Positions 55,461-63,870 of a stretch of 64,000 nucleotides of DNA are shown here, piece by piece. Each line of letters opens with the position of its first letter. The stretch's first letter is position 1. The DNA lies in the NCBI RefSeq assembly GCF_002813455.1, contig NZ_PHHE01000001.1, forward strand, positions 6,293,001 to 6,357,000. Reading direction: 5' to 3'. The position numbers were made by a program, and so were the translations under genes. The stretch is from Pseudomonas baetica (GTDB taxonomy: Bacteria; Pseudomonadota; Gammaproteobacteria; Pseudomonadales; Pseudomonadaceae). The notes beneath the pieces were generated by a model. It was given only the letters and a program-made list of their open reading frames with translations. It searched no databases and was not told the origin of the DNA.

Positions 55461-56915
55461 TCAGGACAAAATGTGGTCTGCCGGTTTCAACGCCCGGGTC
55501 AACCGGTAATAGCTGAAGCTGAAGCCGGGAAACATCGCGATCACATGACCGTCGCGGCTTTGATACCAACTGTGGCAGCCGCCGGACTTCCAGACTGTGC
55601 GCTCCATCTCACGGTGGATCATTGCAGTGTAGGTACGTTCCGCTTCGGGGCGCACTTCAATGCTGCGCAAGCCTTTAGTCTGCACTGTGCGGATGCAGTC
55701 GAGGATGTAGTTCATCTGCGCTTCAATGATGAACAGCGCCGAGGTATGGCCGATGCCGGTGTTGGGGCCGGTGACGATAAACAGGTTGGGAAAGTCCGGC
55801 AGGCTGGTGCCGAGGTAAGCGCGCGGGTATTGCGCCCAGACCTCTCTGAGTTGTACGCCGTTTTTTCCGCTGACAGGGTAGGAAATCACCCCGTCGGTGG
55901 CGTCGTAGCCGGTCGACCAGACGATCAGGTCAACCTTGATGTGTTGGCCATCCTGCGTGTTGACACCGGTTTCGTCGATGGAAGCGATGCCTTGCTCGTG
56001 GCTGTGCAGCGTAACGTTGGGCCGGGTCAGGGCCGGGTAATAGGTGCTGGAGACCAGGACCCGCTTGCAGCCAATGGTGAAATCAGGCGTGAGTTTTTCT
56101 CGCAGTTGCGGATCCGTCACCTGGCGCTTGAGAAAACGCAGCGCTTGGCGCTGCACCATATGGATCGCCGGTTTTGAGTATTTGAAGGCGATAACCCGTG
56201 TTTCGAATTGCCAGTAGAGCAGCCAGCGCAGCAGTTTATGGGCTGGTTTGATCCCCAGCAGCCAGCGCTGGAAACGCCCGAACCGGCGATCTGCACGGGG
56301 CAGCACCCAGTGCGGTGTACGCTGGAACACATGCAATTGCTCAACCTGCGGCGCAATCGCCGGGATCACTTGAGCCGCACTGGCGCCGCTGCCGACGATG
56401 GCCACGCGTTTGCCCCGGTAATCGTAGCGGTGGTCCCACTGGTTGGTGTGAAAAGTCTTGCCCTGAAAACGCTCCTGCCCGGCAAAGTGCGGGATCACCG
56501 GTTGGCTCAACGGTCCGCTGGCGTTGATCACGAACTGCGCATGGAAGATGCCCTTGGCGCTGGTGTGAACCGCCCAACGCTTTTCAACGTCGTCCCACTC
56601 GATGCATTCGACGTTGGCCTGCAGTTCCACTCGCTCGCGCAGGTCGAACGTGTCGATCACATGTTCGGTGTAGCGCTGCAGTTCTGCCTGTTCGGCGAAC
56701 ATCTGCGACCAGCGATACGGCGCGAACGACAATGAGTACAGCGGCGATGGCACATCCACCGCCGCGCCGGGGTAGGTGTTCTGGCACCAGGTGCCACCGA
56801 AGAAGTCCCGACGCTCCAGCAGACGGAAATCGTCGATCCCGGCCTTGAGCAAGTTCACCGCCGCACACTGGCCGCCAAACCCGCTGCCGATGATCAACAC
56901 TCGATAGGTGTGCAT
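55461..56915 (-). CDS. Flavin-containing monooxygenase (Baeyer-Villiger/AlmA-like)
   Basis: A 484-residue FAD/NADPH enzyme. The FAD dinucleotide fold is YRVLIIGSGFGGQCAAVNLL, the NADPH fold is GKRVAIVGSGASAAQVIPAI, and between them the FMO signature appears as FQGKTFHTNQWDH (a variant of FxGxxxHxxxW). Such enzymes oxidise ketones to esters or attack long-chain alkanes. It starts the operon with the alpha/beta hydrolase. The 195-base gap to the divergent diguanylate cyclase should hold its promoter. Confidence 0.9.
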   Translation of the reverse strand: MHTYRVLIIGSGFGGQCAAVNLLKAGIDDFRLLERRDFFGGTWCQNTYPGAAVDVPSPLYSLSFAPYRWSQMFAEQAELQRYTEHVIDTFDLRERVELQANVECIEWDDVEKRWAVHTSAKGIFHAQFVINASGPLSQPVIPHFAGQERFQGKTFHTNQWDHRYDYRGKRVAIVGSGASAAQVIPAIAPQVEQLHVFQRTPHWVLPRADRRFGRFQRWLLGIKPAHKLLRWLLYWQFETRVIAFKYSKPAIHMVQRQALRFLKRQVTDPQLREKLTPDFTIGCKRVLVSSTYYPALTRPNVTLHSHEQGIASIDETGVNTQDGQHIKVDLIVWSTGYDATDGVISYPVSGKNGVQLREVWAQYPRAYLGTSLPDFPNLFIVTGPNTGIGHTSALFIIEAQMNYILDCIRTVQTKGLRSIEVRPEAERTYTAMIHREMERTVWKSGGCHSWYQSRDGHVIAMFPGFSFSYYRLTRALKPADHILS

Positions 56916-57110
56916 GAGCCTCCTTCTTATAAATTTTTTTCCGTTTTCGTCCTTTCATGTATAGCCAAATATTTGCACTGTGTGCTCGCAAATTCCCACG
57001 GTGGACGGGAGCCTGCCGGCCGGTGATGGCTATTCAACGGCGCCCTGTTAGACTCCGGGAACACCGCTTTTGGGGGTGTGCGCAAGTTCCATCGAGTTAT
57101 CGAGGCCCTT

Positions 57111-58184
57111 ATGGGAAACAAGGGGGGAAAGGGACTTTCATTGGCAAGGAGGCTGTACACGTCGCGAACCCTCGGACTAGTGCTGGGGCTGCTCTGCGTG
57201 GGCGTGGCGATGTACCCGCTGGACCCGCCGCTCTGGGTTTGGGCGCTGATGGCGTTCAACGGTCTGGTCTGGCCGCATCTGGCCTTTCAATGGGCTCGCC
57301 GTGCGCGCGTTCCTTACCACGCCGAACACCGCAATCTGTTGATCGATGCTTTTCTCGGCGGCTTCTGGGTTGCCGCCATGCATTTCAATCCGCTGCCCAG
57401 CGCCACGACCATTTCGATGATGGCGATGAACAACGTGGCCATTGGCGGTCTGCGTTTTCTGCTGGCCGGGTCTGCTGCGCAATTGCTCGGGGTCGGTGTT
57501 GGGCTGGTGGTGTTTGCCCCGGCGTTCGTTGCGCAAACCTCACCGTTGCAACTGTATGCCTGTTTGCCGTTGCTGATGTTGTATCCGCTGGCGCTGGGCT
57601 GGATCTGCTTTCGCCAGGCCTATACGCTGGGCTTGCACAAGCGCGAACTGCTGGCCCTGAGCCGCACCGACAGCCTCACCGGCCTGCTCAATCACGGCGC
57701 CTGGAAGGATCAACTGGACATCGCCTTTCAGCGTTGCAGACGCCAGCAGCAGGGCGCTGCGATCGCGCTGATCGACATCGACCACTTCAAGGCGATCAAC
57801 GACACCTATGGCCATGTGGCCGGCGATATCGTCCTGCGCCAACTGAGCAAGATGCTCAAGCAGAACTTGCGCGTCGACGATATTGCCGGGCGCTACGGCG
57901 GCGATGAATTCTGCGTGATCCTCCCGGATTTGCCGTTGTTCAATGCCGCGCAGGCCATGGAGGCCTTGCGCGAACGCTTCGCCACCCTCGTTTACGAACA
58001 GAATCCGGCGTTGAAGGTCAGCCTGAGCATTGGTCTGGCGGCGTACGACCCGGCTCACGACGATGCCACCCGTTGGCTCAATGACGCCGATCAGGCGTTG
58101 TATGAAGCCAAAGCCAGTGGACGCAATCGGGTGATCTGCAACTGCGATAATTTGCCCACGCATGAGCTGTTCGATTCGGTCTGA
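57111..58184 (+). CDS. MASE2-GGDEF diguanylate cyclase
   Basis: A 357-residue membrane enzyme. The MASE2 sensor domain has several transmembrane segments (TLGLVLGLLCVGVAMYPLDP, then FVAQTSPLQLYACLPLLMLY). The GGDEF domain from about residue 180 has DSLTGLLNHGAWKDQL and the intact catalytic motif RYGGDEFCVIL. RVDD five residues before GGDEF is a complete RxxD inhibitory site, so product feedback is expected. It makes c-di-GMP. The ATG at 57111 follows GAGG; a GTG at 57078 is in frame. Confidence 0.92.
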   Translation: MGNKGGKGLSLARRLYTSRTLGLVLGLLCVGVAMYPLDPPLWVWALMAFNGLVWPHLAFQWARRARVPYHAEHRNLLIDAFLGGFWVAAMHFNPLPSATTISMMAMNNVAIGGLRFLLAGSAAQLLGVGVGLVVFAPAFVAQTSPLQLYACLPLLMLYPLALGWICFRQAYTLGLHKRELLALSRTDSLTGLLNHGAWKDQLDIAFQRCRRQQQGAAIALIDIDHFKAINDTYGHVAGDIVLRQLSKMLKQNLRVDDIAGRYGGDEFCVILPDLPLFNAAQAMEALRERFATLVYEQNPALKVSLSIGLAAYDPAHDDATRWLNDADQALYEAKASGRNRVICNCDNLPTHELFDSV

Positions 58185-58320
58185 GCGGCCTTGCCCGTCA
58201 GATACGCGACCTGAAGTCAGTAGACGCCGGGGCCTCGGCCACTACCGGCGCCGCTCGGCGAATCGACGGTGGCGTGGCCGACAGCCTGACAATCTGAATT
58301 CCTTAGGAGAGACATTTTTT

Positions 58321-58731
58321 ATGGCAACTGCATCCGCAACAATCGATATCCCGGCTTCGGCCGATCAGGTCTGGCAATTGATCGGCGGCTTCAACACGCT
58401 GCCGGACTGGCTGCCGTTCATTGCCGACAGCCAACTGAGCGACGGCGGGCGTGTGCGCACCCTGCAAACCGCCGATGGCGCTGTGATAATCGAGCGCCTG
58501 CAAGCGTTCGATAACGCTGCCAAGACCTACAGCTATTCGATTGAGCAGGCACCGTTCCCGGCCACTGATTATCTGGCGACGATCAAGGTTGAAGCCCAAG
58601 GGCAGGGCGCACGGGTGACCTGGTCTGGGCGCTTTAACGCCAAAGGCGTGAGTGATGAGGAAGTGGTGGCGCTTTTTAGCGGTATCTACCAAGGCGGCCT
58701 TGAAGCGCTGCGCGCCAACTACCCGGCTTAA
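58321..58731 (+). CDS. SRPBCC-family (START-like) protein
   Basis: A 136-residue protein of the Bet v1/START fold: MATASATIDIPASADQVWQL, then IGGFNTLPDWLPFIADSQLS, and the long C-terminal helix VVALFSGIYQGGLEALRANY. The family binds hydrophobic ligands; no specific role is known for this member. The ATG follows AGGAGAGACATTTTTT, so the ribosome site is strong though slightly long-spaced. It stands alone, with a REP pair downstream. Confidence 0.87.
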   Translation: MATASATIDIPASADQVWQLIGGFNTLPDWLPFIADSQLSDGGRVRTLQTADGAVIIERLQAFDNAAKTYSYSIEQAPFPATDYLATIKVEAQGQGARVTWSGRFNAKGVSDEEVVALFSGIYQGGLEALRANYPA

Positions 58732-58748
58732 TCAGCCACCACAGAACC

Positions 58749-58838
58749 TGTGGGAGCGAGCCTGCTCGCGAAGAGGAAATGTCAGGCAACATCTTTGTTG
58801 AATGACACACCGCTTTCGCGAGCAGGCTCGCTCCCACA
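58749..58838. repeat. Inverted REP pair (24-bp perfect arms)
   Basis: TGTGGGAGCGAGCCTGCTCG(CGAA) at 58749-58772 and its exact reverse complement at 58815-58838 flank 42 bases. This is the classic P. fluorescens-type REP doublet placed between the convergent SRPBCC and sensor kinase genes. Confidence 0.9.
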
Positions 58839-58862
58839 TTGATTTCATTCCAAGGTGGGGGA

Positions 58863-60257
58863 TCAGGAGCTTTCGATCAAACTCTGCCGACAATCAAGCA
58901 CCAGTTTCGCCCCACCCAGGTCACTGCTGTTCACTTCAAGCGTAAACCCATGCAAGCTGACAATCGCCGCGACAATCGATAGCCCCAAACCAAACCCGCC
59001 TTGCGCCTGCCCACCTTCGGCGCGGTAGAAGCGCTGGAACACCGCTTCACGCTCTGCCTCGGGAATCCCCGGCCCTGAGTCATGGACTTCGATCCGCGTG
59101 TGCCCGGCGTCATTCACCCCGCGCAAAATCACCGTGCCACCGGCCGGCGTGAACTTGATCGAGTTACTGAGCAGATTCGCCAAAGCCTCGAACAGCAATG
59201 CCCGATCACCATTGAGCGGCGGCAGTGTCTGCGGCATGTTCAGCTCGAAGCGCAGTTCGCCTTCCTCGGCCAGCGGCAGGTAAAACTCATGCAACTCTTC
59301 CAGCAACTGCACCGGGTCGAGCTCGACAAACCCTGAGCGGCGCTGCCGGTCCTCCAGCTCGGAAATGCGCAACAAGCCACGAAACCGCGCCATCAGCGTA
59401 TCCGCTTCAGCCAGCACCAGATCCAGTTGCGCTGCCTCTTGCGAGCCTTCGCCAGCCTGCTGTTGCATGCGATACAACTGGGCGCGCAAGCGGGTCAGCG
59501 GCGTGCGTAAATCGTGGGCGATGTTGTCGCAGACGCCTTTGACTTCATTCATCAGGCGCTCGATGCGTTCGAGCATGGCGTTGACGATGGCGGCGAGCAT
59601 GTCCAGTTCATCGCGGCGATTGGACAGCGGTAAACGGTGGGTCAGGTCACCGGCGACGATAGCTTGCGCGCTGTCCTGGATCGCCCGGATGCGCCGCAAC
59701 GGACGCCGCCGCAGCAAGTGCCAGCCGGCAATCCCCGGCAGAATCGTCAGTGATACGCCCCAGAACAACGCATGCAAAATGATTCGCGTCACCGCGAACA
59801 GCGAACCGTTGTCGCGTAGCAACACCAGCCAGCGGCCGTCGCGGGTCTGGGTGGCGACGGCGTCGCAGCTGTCCGCGGGCAGGGTCGGATCATTGGAGTC
59901 GGCGCATTCGGCGAGCATGTGGATCTTGCCGTCCAGCGGCAGGCCTTCGGGGATCTGTTGCAAGGCGCCGCCAAGGTACCGGCCTTGTGCGTCAAACAGG
60001 CCGTAGGCGTCGATCCCGCGAATGTCGAAGGTCATGCTCGCGGCCAGCGCTTCTTCCAGTTGTTCGCCGCGAAAATGCGAAAACAGATGCTGACGTTGCA
60101 TCAGCGAATGCTTGGCGAGGTTGTCGAGGTAGCCGGAAACCTCGTAATACATGACCCCCATGAGGATCGCGCTCCAGGCCACGAACAGCGAACTGTACAG
60201 CGCCAGCAAGCGGCTGCTGGAGGAGCGCCAGCCGTCAGACGGGTTCGGCAATGACAT
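58863..60257 (-). CDS. Sensor histidine kinase (OmpR-type two-component system)
   Basis: A 464-residue inner-membrane kinase. It has two transmembrane helices (LLALYSSLFVAWSAILMGVM and LHALFWGVSLTILPGIAGWH) bracketing a periplasmic sensor of about 120 residues that contains two cysteines (LAECADSNDPTLPADSCDAV). A HAMP domain follows (RAIQDSAQAIVAGDLTHRLP), the phospho-acceptor His is in CDNIAHDLRTPLTRLRAQLY, and the ATPase has NLLSNSIKFTPAGGTVIL and GFGLGLSIV. The stimulus is unknown. It overlaps the response regulator gene by 23 bases. Confidence 0.93.
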   Translation of the reverse strand: MSLPNPSDGWRSSSSRLLALYSSLFVAWSAILMGVMYYEVSGYLDNLAKHSLMQRQHLFSHFRGEQLEEALAASMTFDIRGIDAYGLFDAQGRYLGGALQQIPEGLPLDGKIHMLAECADSNDPTLPADSCDAVATQTRDGRWLVLLRDNGSLFAVTRIILHALFWGVSLTILPGIAGWHLLRRRPLRRIRAIQDSAQAIVAGDLTHRLPLSNRRDELDMLAAIVNAMLERIERLMNEVKGVCDNIAHDLRTPLTRLRAQLYRMQQQAGEGSQEAAQLDLVLAEADTLMARFRGLLRISELEDRQRRSGFVELDPVQLLEELHEFYLPLAEEGELRFELNMPQTLPPLNGDRALLFEALANLLSNSIKFTPAGGTVILRGVNDAGHTRIEVHDSGPGIPEAEREAVFQRFYRAEGGQAQGGFGLGLSIVAAIVSLHGFTLEVNSSDLGGAKLVLDCRQSLIESS

Positions 60258-60918
60258 AACCCGAGCCCCGTACCGTGCGAATCAACGGAACGTTGCCCGC
60301 CGCGTCGATCTTCTTGCGCAAACGGCCGATGTGCACGTCGATCAGGTTGGTGCCGGGGTCGAAGTGATAGCCCCAGACCTCTTCGAAAATCATCATCCGC
60401 GACAGAATCTGGCCGCTGTTGCGCATGAGGAATTCCAGCAGTTTGTATTCGGTCGGCAGCAGCGTAAGGACCTGTTCGGCGCGGCTAGCCTCGTGACTGA
60501 TCAAATCCAGTTGAAGATCCGCCACCTGCAACGTGGTCGCGTGGGCGCCGCCACTGTTTTGCCGGCGCAGCAACACTTCAACCCGCGCGGCCATTTCGTC
60601 GGTGGCGAACGGTTTGGTCAGGTAGTCGTCGCCGCCAGCGCGCAAGCCGCGTACACGCTCGTCGACATCGGAAAGGGCGCTGATCATCAGAATCGGCGTG
60701 GCGACGCCCATGGTGCGCAGGGTGGTGACGATGGCCAGGCCATCCAGTTCCGGCAGCATGCGGTCGAGAGTGATCAGGTCATAGTTGCCGCTCACGGCAC
60801 GGTCGAGGCCTTCGCGGCCATTGTCGACCCAATCCACGTCGAGCCCGTGGCTGCTCAGTTCGGCGACGATTTCCCGGGCGGTCACGGCGTCATCTTCGAT
60901 GGTCAAAATACGCGTCAT
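60235..60918 (-). CDS. OmpR-family response regulator
   Basis: A 227-residue regulator. The receiver domain has LTIEDDAVTAREIVAELSSH, the phosphorylated Asp52 in YDLITLDRMLPELDG, and Lys in DDYLTKPFATDEM. The C-terminal winged helix is LLPTEYKLLEFLMRNSGQIL, then NLIDVHIGRLRKKIDA. It is first in the operon with its sensor kinase; the ATG at 60918 has AGGCCT-type sequence upstream. Confidence 0.95.
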   Translation of the reverse strand: MTRILTIEDDAVTAREIVAELSSHGLDVDWVDNGREGLDRAVSGNYDLITLDRMLPELDGLAIVTTLRTMGVATPILMISALSDVDERVRGLRAGGDDYLTKPFATDEMAARVEVLLRRQNSGGAHATTLQVADLQLDLISHEASRAEQVLTLLPTEYKLLEFLMRNSGQILSRMMIFEEVWGYHFDPGTNLIDVHIGRLRKKIDAAGNVPLIRTVRGSGYVIAEPV

Positions 60919-61083
60919 AGGGCAGGCCTTGATCGGTTCAAACGGAATGGGAGCATTTTGCCAAGAATTTTCCGTGACGCTTTAAATTAACTTTCATGTT
61001 GTAGCTGCCATTGGGCGGACCCAGGGATTAATTTGACGGAACGTTGATATCATCTGGCCATAAATTCAACAGGGAGTTGTTCC

Positions 61084-61419
61084 GTGGGTACTTTGAATCG
61101 CATTGGCTGGATGCCTGTGATCGGTCTGTTGCTGGCGCTGGTGAGCGCTTCGACCGTAGCAGCAAACACACCGTGCTCGGGGAAGAAGGGTGGTATTGAT
61201 CGCTGCGACGGCGATCTGTTTCTGTGCAATGACGGCTCTATCAGTGGTTCGAAGAAAAGCTGTGCGGCGATGTTCGGCAATCAGGGCCAGACCCGAGCGC
61301 AAAAACTGCTGCAAAGCAACGACGGCTGCGCCTGTGGCACGGGATCGTTTTGCACCGGTCCACGGGGCGGCGTGTATTGCCTGACGCCCAGTGGTAACAA
61401 GAGCTACAAGCGTAAATAG
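61084..61419 (+). CDS. Small secreted cysteine-rich protein of unknown function
   Basis: A 111-residue precursor with a signal peptide (MPVIGLLLALVSASTVAA). The mature part of about 84 residues carries eight cysteines (TPCSGKKGGIDRC, then DGDLFLCNDGSISGSKKSC, then DGCACGTGSFC and GGVYCLTPSG), which could form four disulfides. The GTG at 61084 follows AGGGAG by seven bases. It stands alone between the divergent two-component operon and the next gene. No family with a known role is recognised. Confidence 0.85.
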   Translation: MGTLNRIGWMPVIGLLLALVSASTVAANTPCSGKKGGIDRCDGDLFLCNDGSISGSKKSCAAMFGNQGQTRAQKLLQSNDGCACGTGSFCTGPRGGVYCLTPSGNKSYKRK

Positions 61420-61449
61420 CGGGTTTTTTGCCAATGCATAAAACCCGCC
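61418..61449. terminator. Hairpin after the cysteine-rich protein gene
   Basis: GCGGGTTTT and AAAACCCGC form a nine-base perfect stem around a 12-base loop directly at the stop codon. The T run is inside the stem, as in bidirectional terminators. Confidence 0.65.
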
Positions 61450-61610
61450 GTATTCATCCCCTTGTTGCAATTTGCAATGTCCTAAGAAGTTCACAATTTC
61501 TAATGTGTTGAAATACAACGATTTATTTATTGTTGGCAACTGGCACGGTCGCTGCAATTCGTAGTGTGACGAGTTGTAACACCATTTTTCATGCCTGGAG
61601 CACTACAACA

Positions 61611-62552
61611 ATGAATAGATCCTCTGATGGGTTTTATGCTGCCTACGAAGGAGAGTCGAGCAACGTCTCAGGCGTGTCCTGGGGCGCGATCTTCGCGGGT
61701 GCCGCGGCTGCCGCTGCACTGTCGATGATTCTGGTGTTGCTTGGTTTCGGTTTGGGTTTCTCAGCCGTTTCGCCATGGGCCGGGGAGGGGATCAGCGCCA
61801 AGGGCCTGGGCATTTCCACGATTGTCTGGTTGGCGGCGACGCAAATCATCGCCTCCGGGCTGGGCGGTTACATTGCCGGTCGCCTGCGAGTGAAGTGGGC
61901 GAACATGCACGGTGATGAAGTGTATTTCCGCGACACCGCGCATGGTTTCCTGGCCTGGTGCGTGGCCACGCTGGTGACCGCGATTCTGCTGGTCGGCTCG
62001 GTCAGCAGCGTGATCAGCGGCGGCGTACAGGCCGGTGCCAGTGTTGCTGGCGGTGCCGCAAGCGCTGTGACCCAAGCGGCCGGTTCTGCAGCGGCGAACA
62101 CTGACAGCAATCAATACGGCTACTTCATCGACAGCCTGTTCCGCGATGATCGTCCTGCGTCCGTCAGCGATGACGCCGCCCATGGCGCAGTGGCGCGAAT
62201 CTTTGCCCAAAGCCTGGCTAACGGTCAGCTCAGCGCTGAAGACCGTACCTACCTCGCGCAACTCGTTGCCCAACGTACCAACCTGAGTCAGGCCGATGCG
62301 GAACGTCGCGTCGATGAAATCTACGCCCGCACTCAGAAAGCCATCGCCGACGCCAAAGTGAAAGCCCAACAAGCGGCTGACACGGCTGCGAAAGTCGCTG
62401 CCTTGACTTCGTTGTGGATGTTCATTGCGCTGTTGGCCGGTGCTTTCTTTGCCAGTCTCGCGGCTACCTACGGCGGCCGTCGTCGTGATGCAGTCGAGTA
62501 CGTTGAAGTCGACACCTACGCCACCTCGTCCACTCTGCCTCCAGTCCGTTAA
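61611..62552 (+). CDS. Membrane protein of unknown function
   Basis: A 313-residue protein. Four transmembrane segments are visible: WGAIFAGAAAAAALSMILVL, STIVWLAATQIIASGLGGYI, FLAWCVATLVTAILLVGSV, and ALTSLWMFIALLAGAFFASL. A soluble region with a helical segment (LVAQRTNLSQADAERRVDEI, then AQQAADTAAKVAA) lies before the last helix. The ATG at 61611 begins the conserved-looking MNRSSDGFYAAYEGESSNVS. It is followed by a 24-residue membrane peptide with 15 bases between, likely on the same transcript. Function is unknown. Confidence 0.85.
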   Translation: MNRSSDGFYAAYEGESSNVSGVSWGAIFAGAAAAAALSMILVLLGFGLGFSAVSPWAGEGISAKGLGISTIVWLAATQIIASGLGGYIAGRLRVKWANMHGDEVYFRDTAHGFLAWCVATLVTAILLVGSVSSVISGGVQAGASVAGGAASAVTQAAGSAAANTDSNQYGYFIDSLFRDDRPASVSDDAAHGAVARIFAQSLANGQLSAEDRTYLAQLVAQRTNLSQADAERRVDEIYARTQKAIADAKVKAQQAADTAAKVAALTSLWMFIALLAGAFFASLAATYGGRRRDAVEYVEVDTYATSSTLPPVR

Positions 62553-62567
62553 ACAAGGAGAATCACC

Positions 62568-62642
62568 ATGCGCTCATTACTGTTGTTTTTCCTCGGCGTA
62601 CCGATCCCGATCATTATCCTGATCGCCCTGTTCGTGCACTGA
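62568..62642 (+). CDS. 24-residue single-helix membrane peptide
   Basis: The ATG at 62568 follows AAGGAG with good spacing and encodes MRSLLLFFLGVPIPIIILIA, then LFVH, essentially one transmembrane helix. It lies 15 bases after the preceding membrane protein gene and is followed by a strong terminator, so it is the last gene of that unit. It is below the usual gene-calling length. Similar tiny peptides recur in this context in pseudomonads as far as I recall; function is unknown. Confidence 0.75.
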   Translation: MRSLLLFFLGVPIPIIILIALFVH

Positions 62643-62672
62643 TTGCTCTATTGGGGCTCATGCCTCGGCCGC

Positions 62673-62702
62673 TGCCACCTTCGGGTGGTAGCGGCTTTTT
62701 GC
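62673..62702 (+). terminator. Rho-independent terminator
   Basis: CCGCTGCCACC and GGTGGTAGCGG form an 11-base stem (one G:T pair) around TTCG, followed by CTTTTTG. It ends the 61611-62642 unit. Confidence 0.88.
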
Positions 62703-62768
62703 TTTCTGGGGGGCCAACGGCGAGAATCGCCGGCGGCAACGGGTCGGCCGTTGCTCGCACGTTTAAGG

Positions 62769-63317
62769 ATGAATAAGTTGAACAAGCGGGAAATCAAGCG
62801 GCAACTGGTCGAGATGCTCGACGCCGGCCGGTCCAAGACTGAAACCTTCAACGCGCTGTCCGGTGGCAAGGTCAAGGATCGAGTGTTGGCGGCATGGATC
62901 GGGGGGCGCCCGGACCCGACCCTCAGAAAGCGACATTCAGGCAAAGTGACCTTCCTGGTGGTGCTGACGGGCATTCTGGGGATTATCGGTATGCTGGCTG
63001 GATTTGTTCAAATCAACGATGGTGGCATCGCTATGGCTTTGGCCATGATGCTAATTGTCGGCGTCATTCCGCTCTTGTTTGCGTGGGGCTTCTACAAGGG
63101 GATCGCGGTGGTTTACACGATCTATGTCACCTTCACGATCAGTCAGGTTCCGCGCATGTTTGCAGGCTATAGCGAGGAGCCAGTGTCGACTGTGCTCGGC
63201 GTGGTTTTCACGCTGGCTATGATGTTCTACGCCGCCTGGGTCAAATCGCTGCTGTTCCCGGATCTCGCCTTGATTGGCGCGAAAAAGATCAAAGGCCAGT
63301 TCGTCTTCTCCAACTGA
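62769..63317 (+). CDS. Membrane protein of unknown function
   Basis: A 182-residue protein. The first 55 residues are basic and soluble (MNKLNKREIKRQLVEMLDAG, then SKTETFNALSGGKVKDRVLA). About four transmembrane helices follow (VTFLVVLTGILGIIGMLAGF, IAMALAMMLIVGVIPLLFAW, IAVVYTIYVTFTIS, VLGVVFTLAMMFYAAWVKSL). The ATG at 62769 follows AAGG closely. It is a single gene after the terminator at 62702. The 225 bases after it hold no gene I can support. The family is not recognised. Confidence 0.8.
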   Translation: MNKLNKREIKRQLVEMLDAGRSKTETFNALSGGKVKDRVLAAWIGGRPDPTLRKRHSGKVTFLVVLTGILGIIGMLAGFVQINDGGIAMALAMMLIVGVIPLLFAWGFYKGIAVVYTIYVTFTISQVPRMFAGYSEEPVSTVLGVVFTLAMMFYAAWVKSLLFPDLALIGAKKIKGQFVFSN

Positions 63318-63543
63318 TCGTTGAACAATCCAACTGTTTCACTGGCCTGGATCAATATTTGTGTTGGCGCTATCACCTAACGTAAATGTTCCAGGCCTTT
63401 GCTGAGGTATGAACTACAGTGCTTCTCGCGCACCTCGTTGCGCTGACGAAGTACCCGCGTCGACGCTCCAATCACAGTCATAAATGCGTCGACAGGGTGT
63501 AGTGCAGCAAGGAGCTGACACAACCTCAACCGAACCTTCACGG

Positions 63544-63870
63544 ATGAACACCGCAATGCACTGCCTAGAACGAACCTTCGATATCCAGCCTTTGGCGCAG
63601 GCGGATATGACCGTCCATATCAACGGCCAACCGGTCACCGCCGCCATCGGCGAAACCGTCCTCAGCGTTATCCAGTCCCTGGGCGTACGCCAGATTGCGC
63701 GCAACGATCATGACCAGATCAGCGGCGCGTATTGCGGCATGGGCGTGTGCCAGTGCTGTCTGGTGAAAATCAACGGGCGCCATAAACGCCGTGCCTGCCA
63801 GACCGTTGTGCGTGACGGTATGCAGATCGAAACCCAGGTTAACCGCGTCGCTGCGCAGGAGGTCGTATGA
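63544..63870 (+). CDS. (2Fe-2S)-binding subunit of a membrane-bound dehydrogenase (HcnA/octopine oxidase small-subunit type)
   Basis: A 108-residue ferredoxin-like protein: MTVHINGQPVTAAIGETVLS, then ISGAYCGMGVCQCCLVKING, then HKRRACQTVVRDGMQIETQ. The four cluster cysteines are in CGMGVCQCC and the later RACQT. Such small subunits work with FAD subunits to oxidise amino acids or opines (also glycine in HCN synthase). An alternative start is the ATG at 63607. It overlaps the next gene by four bases (ATGA). Confidence 0.85.
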   Translation: MNTAMHCLERTFDIQPLAQADMTVHINGQPVTAAIGETVLSVIQSLGVRQIARNDHDQISGAYCGMGVCQCCLVKINGRHKRRACQTVVRDGMQIETQVNRVAAQEVV

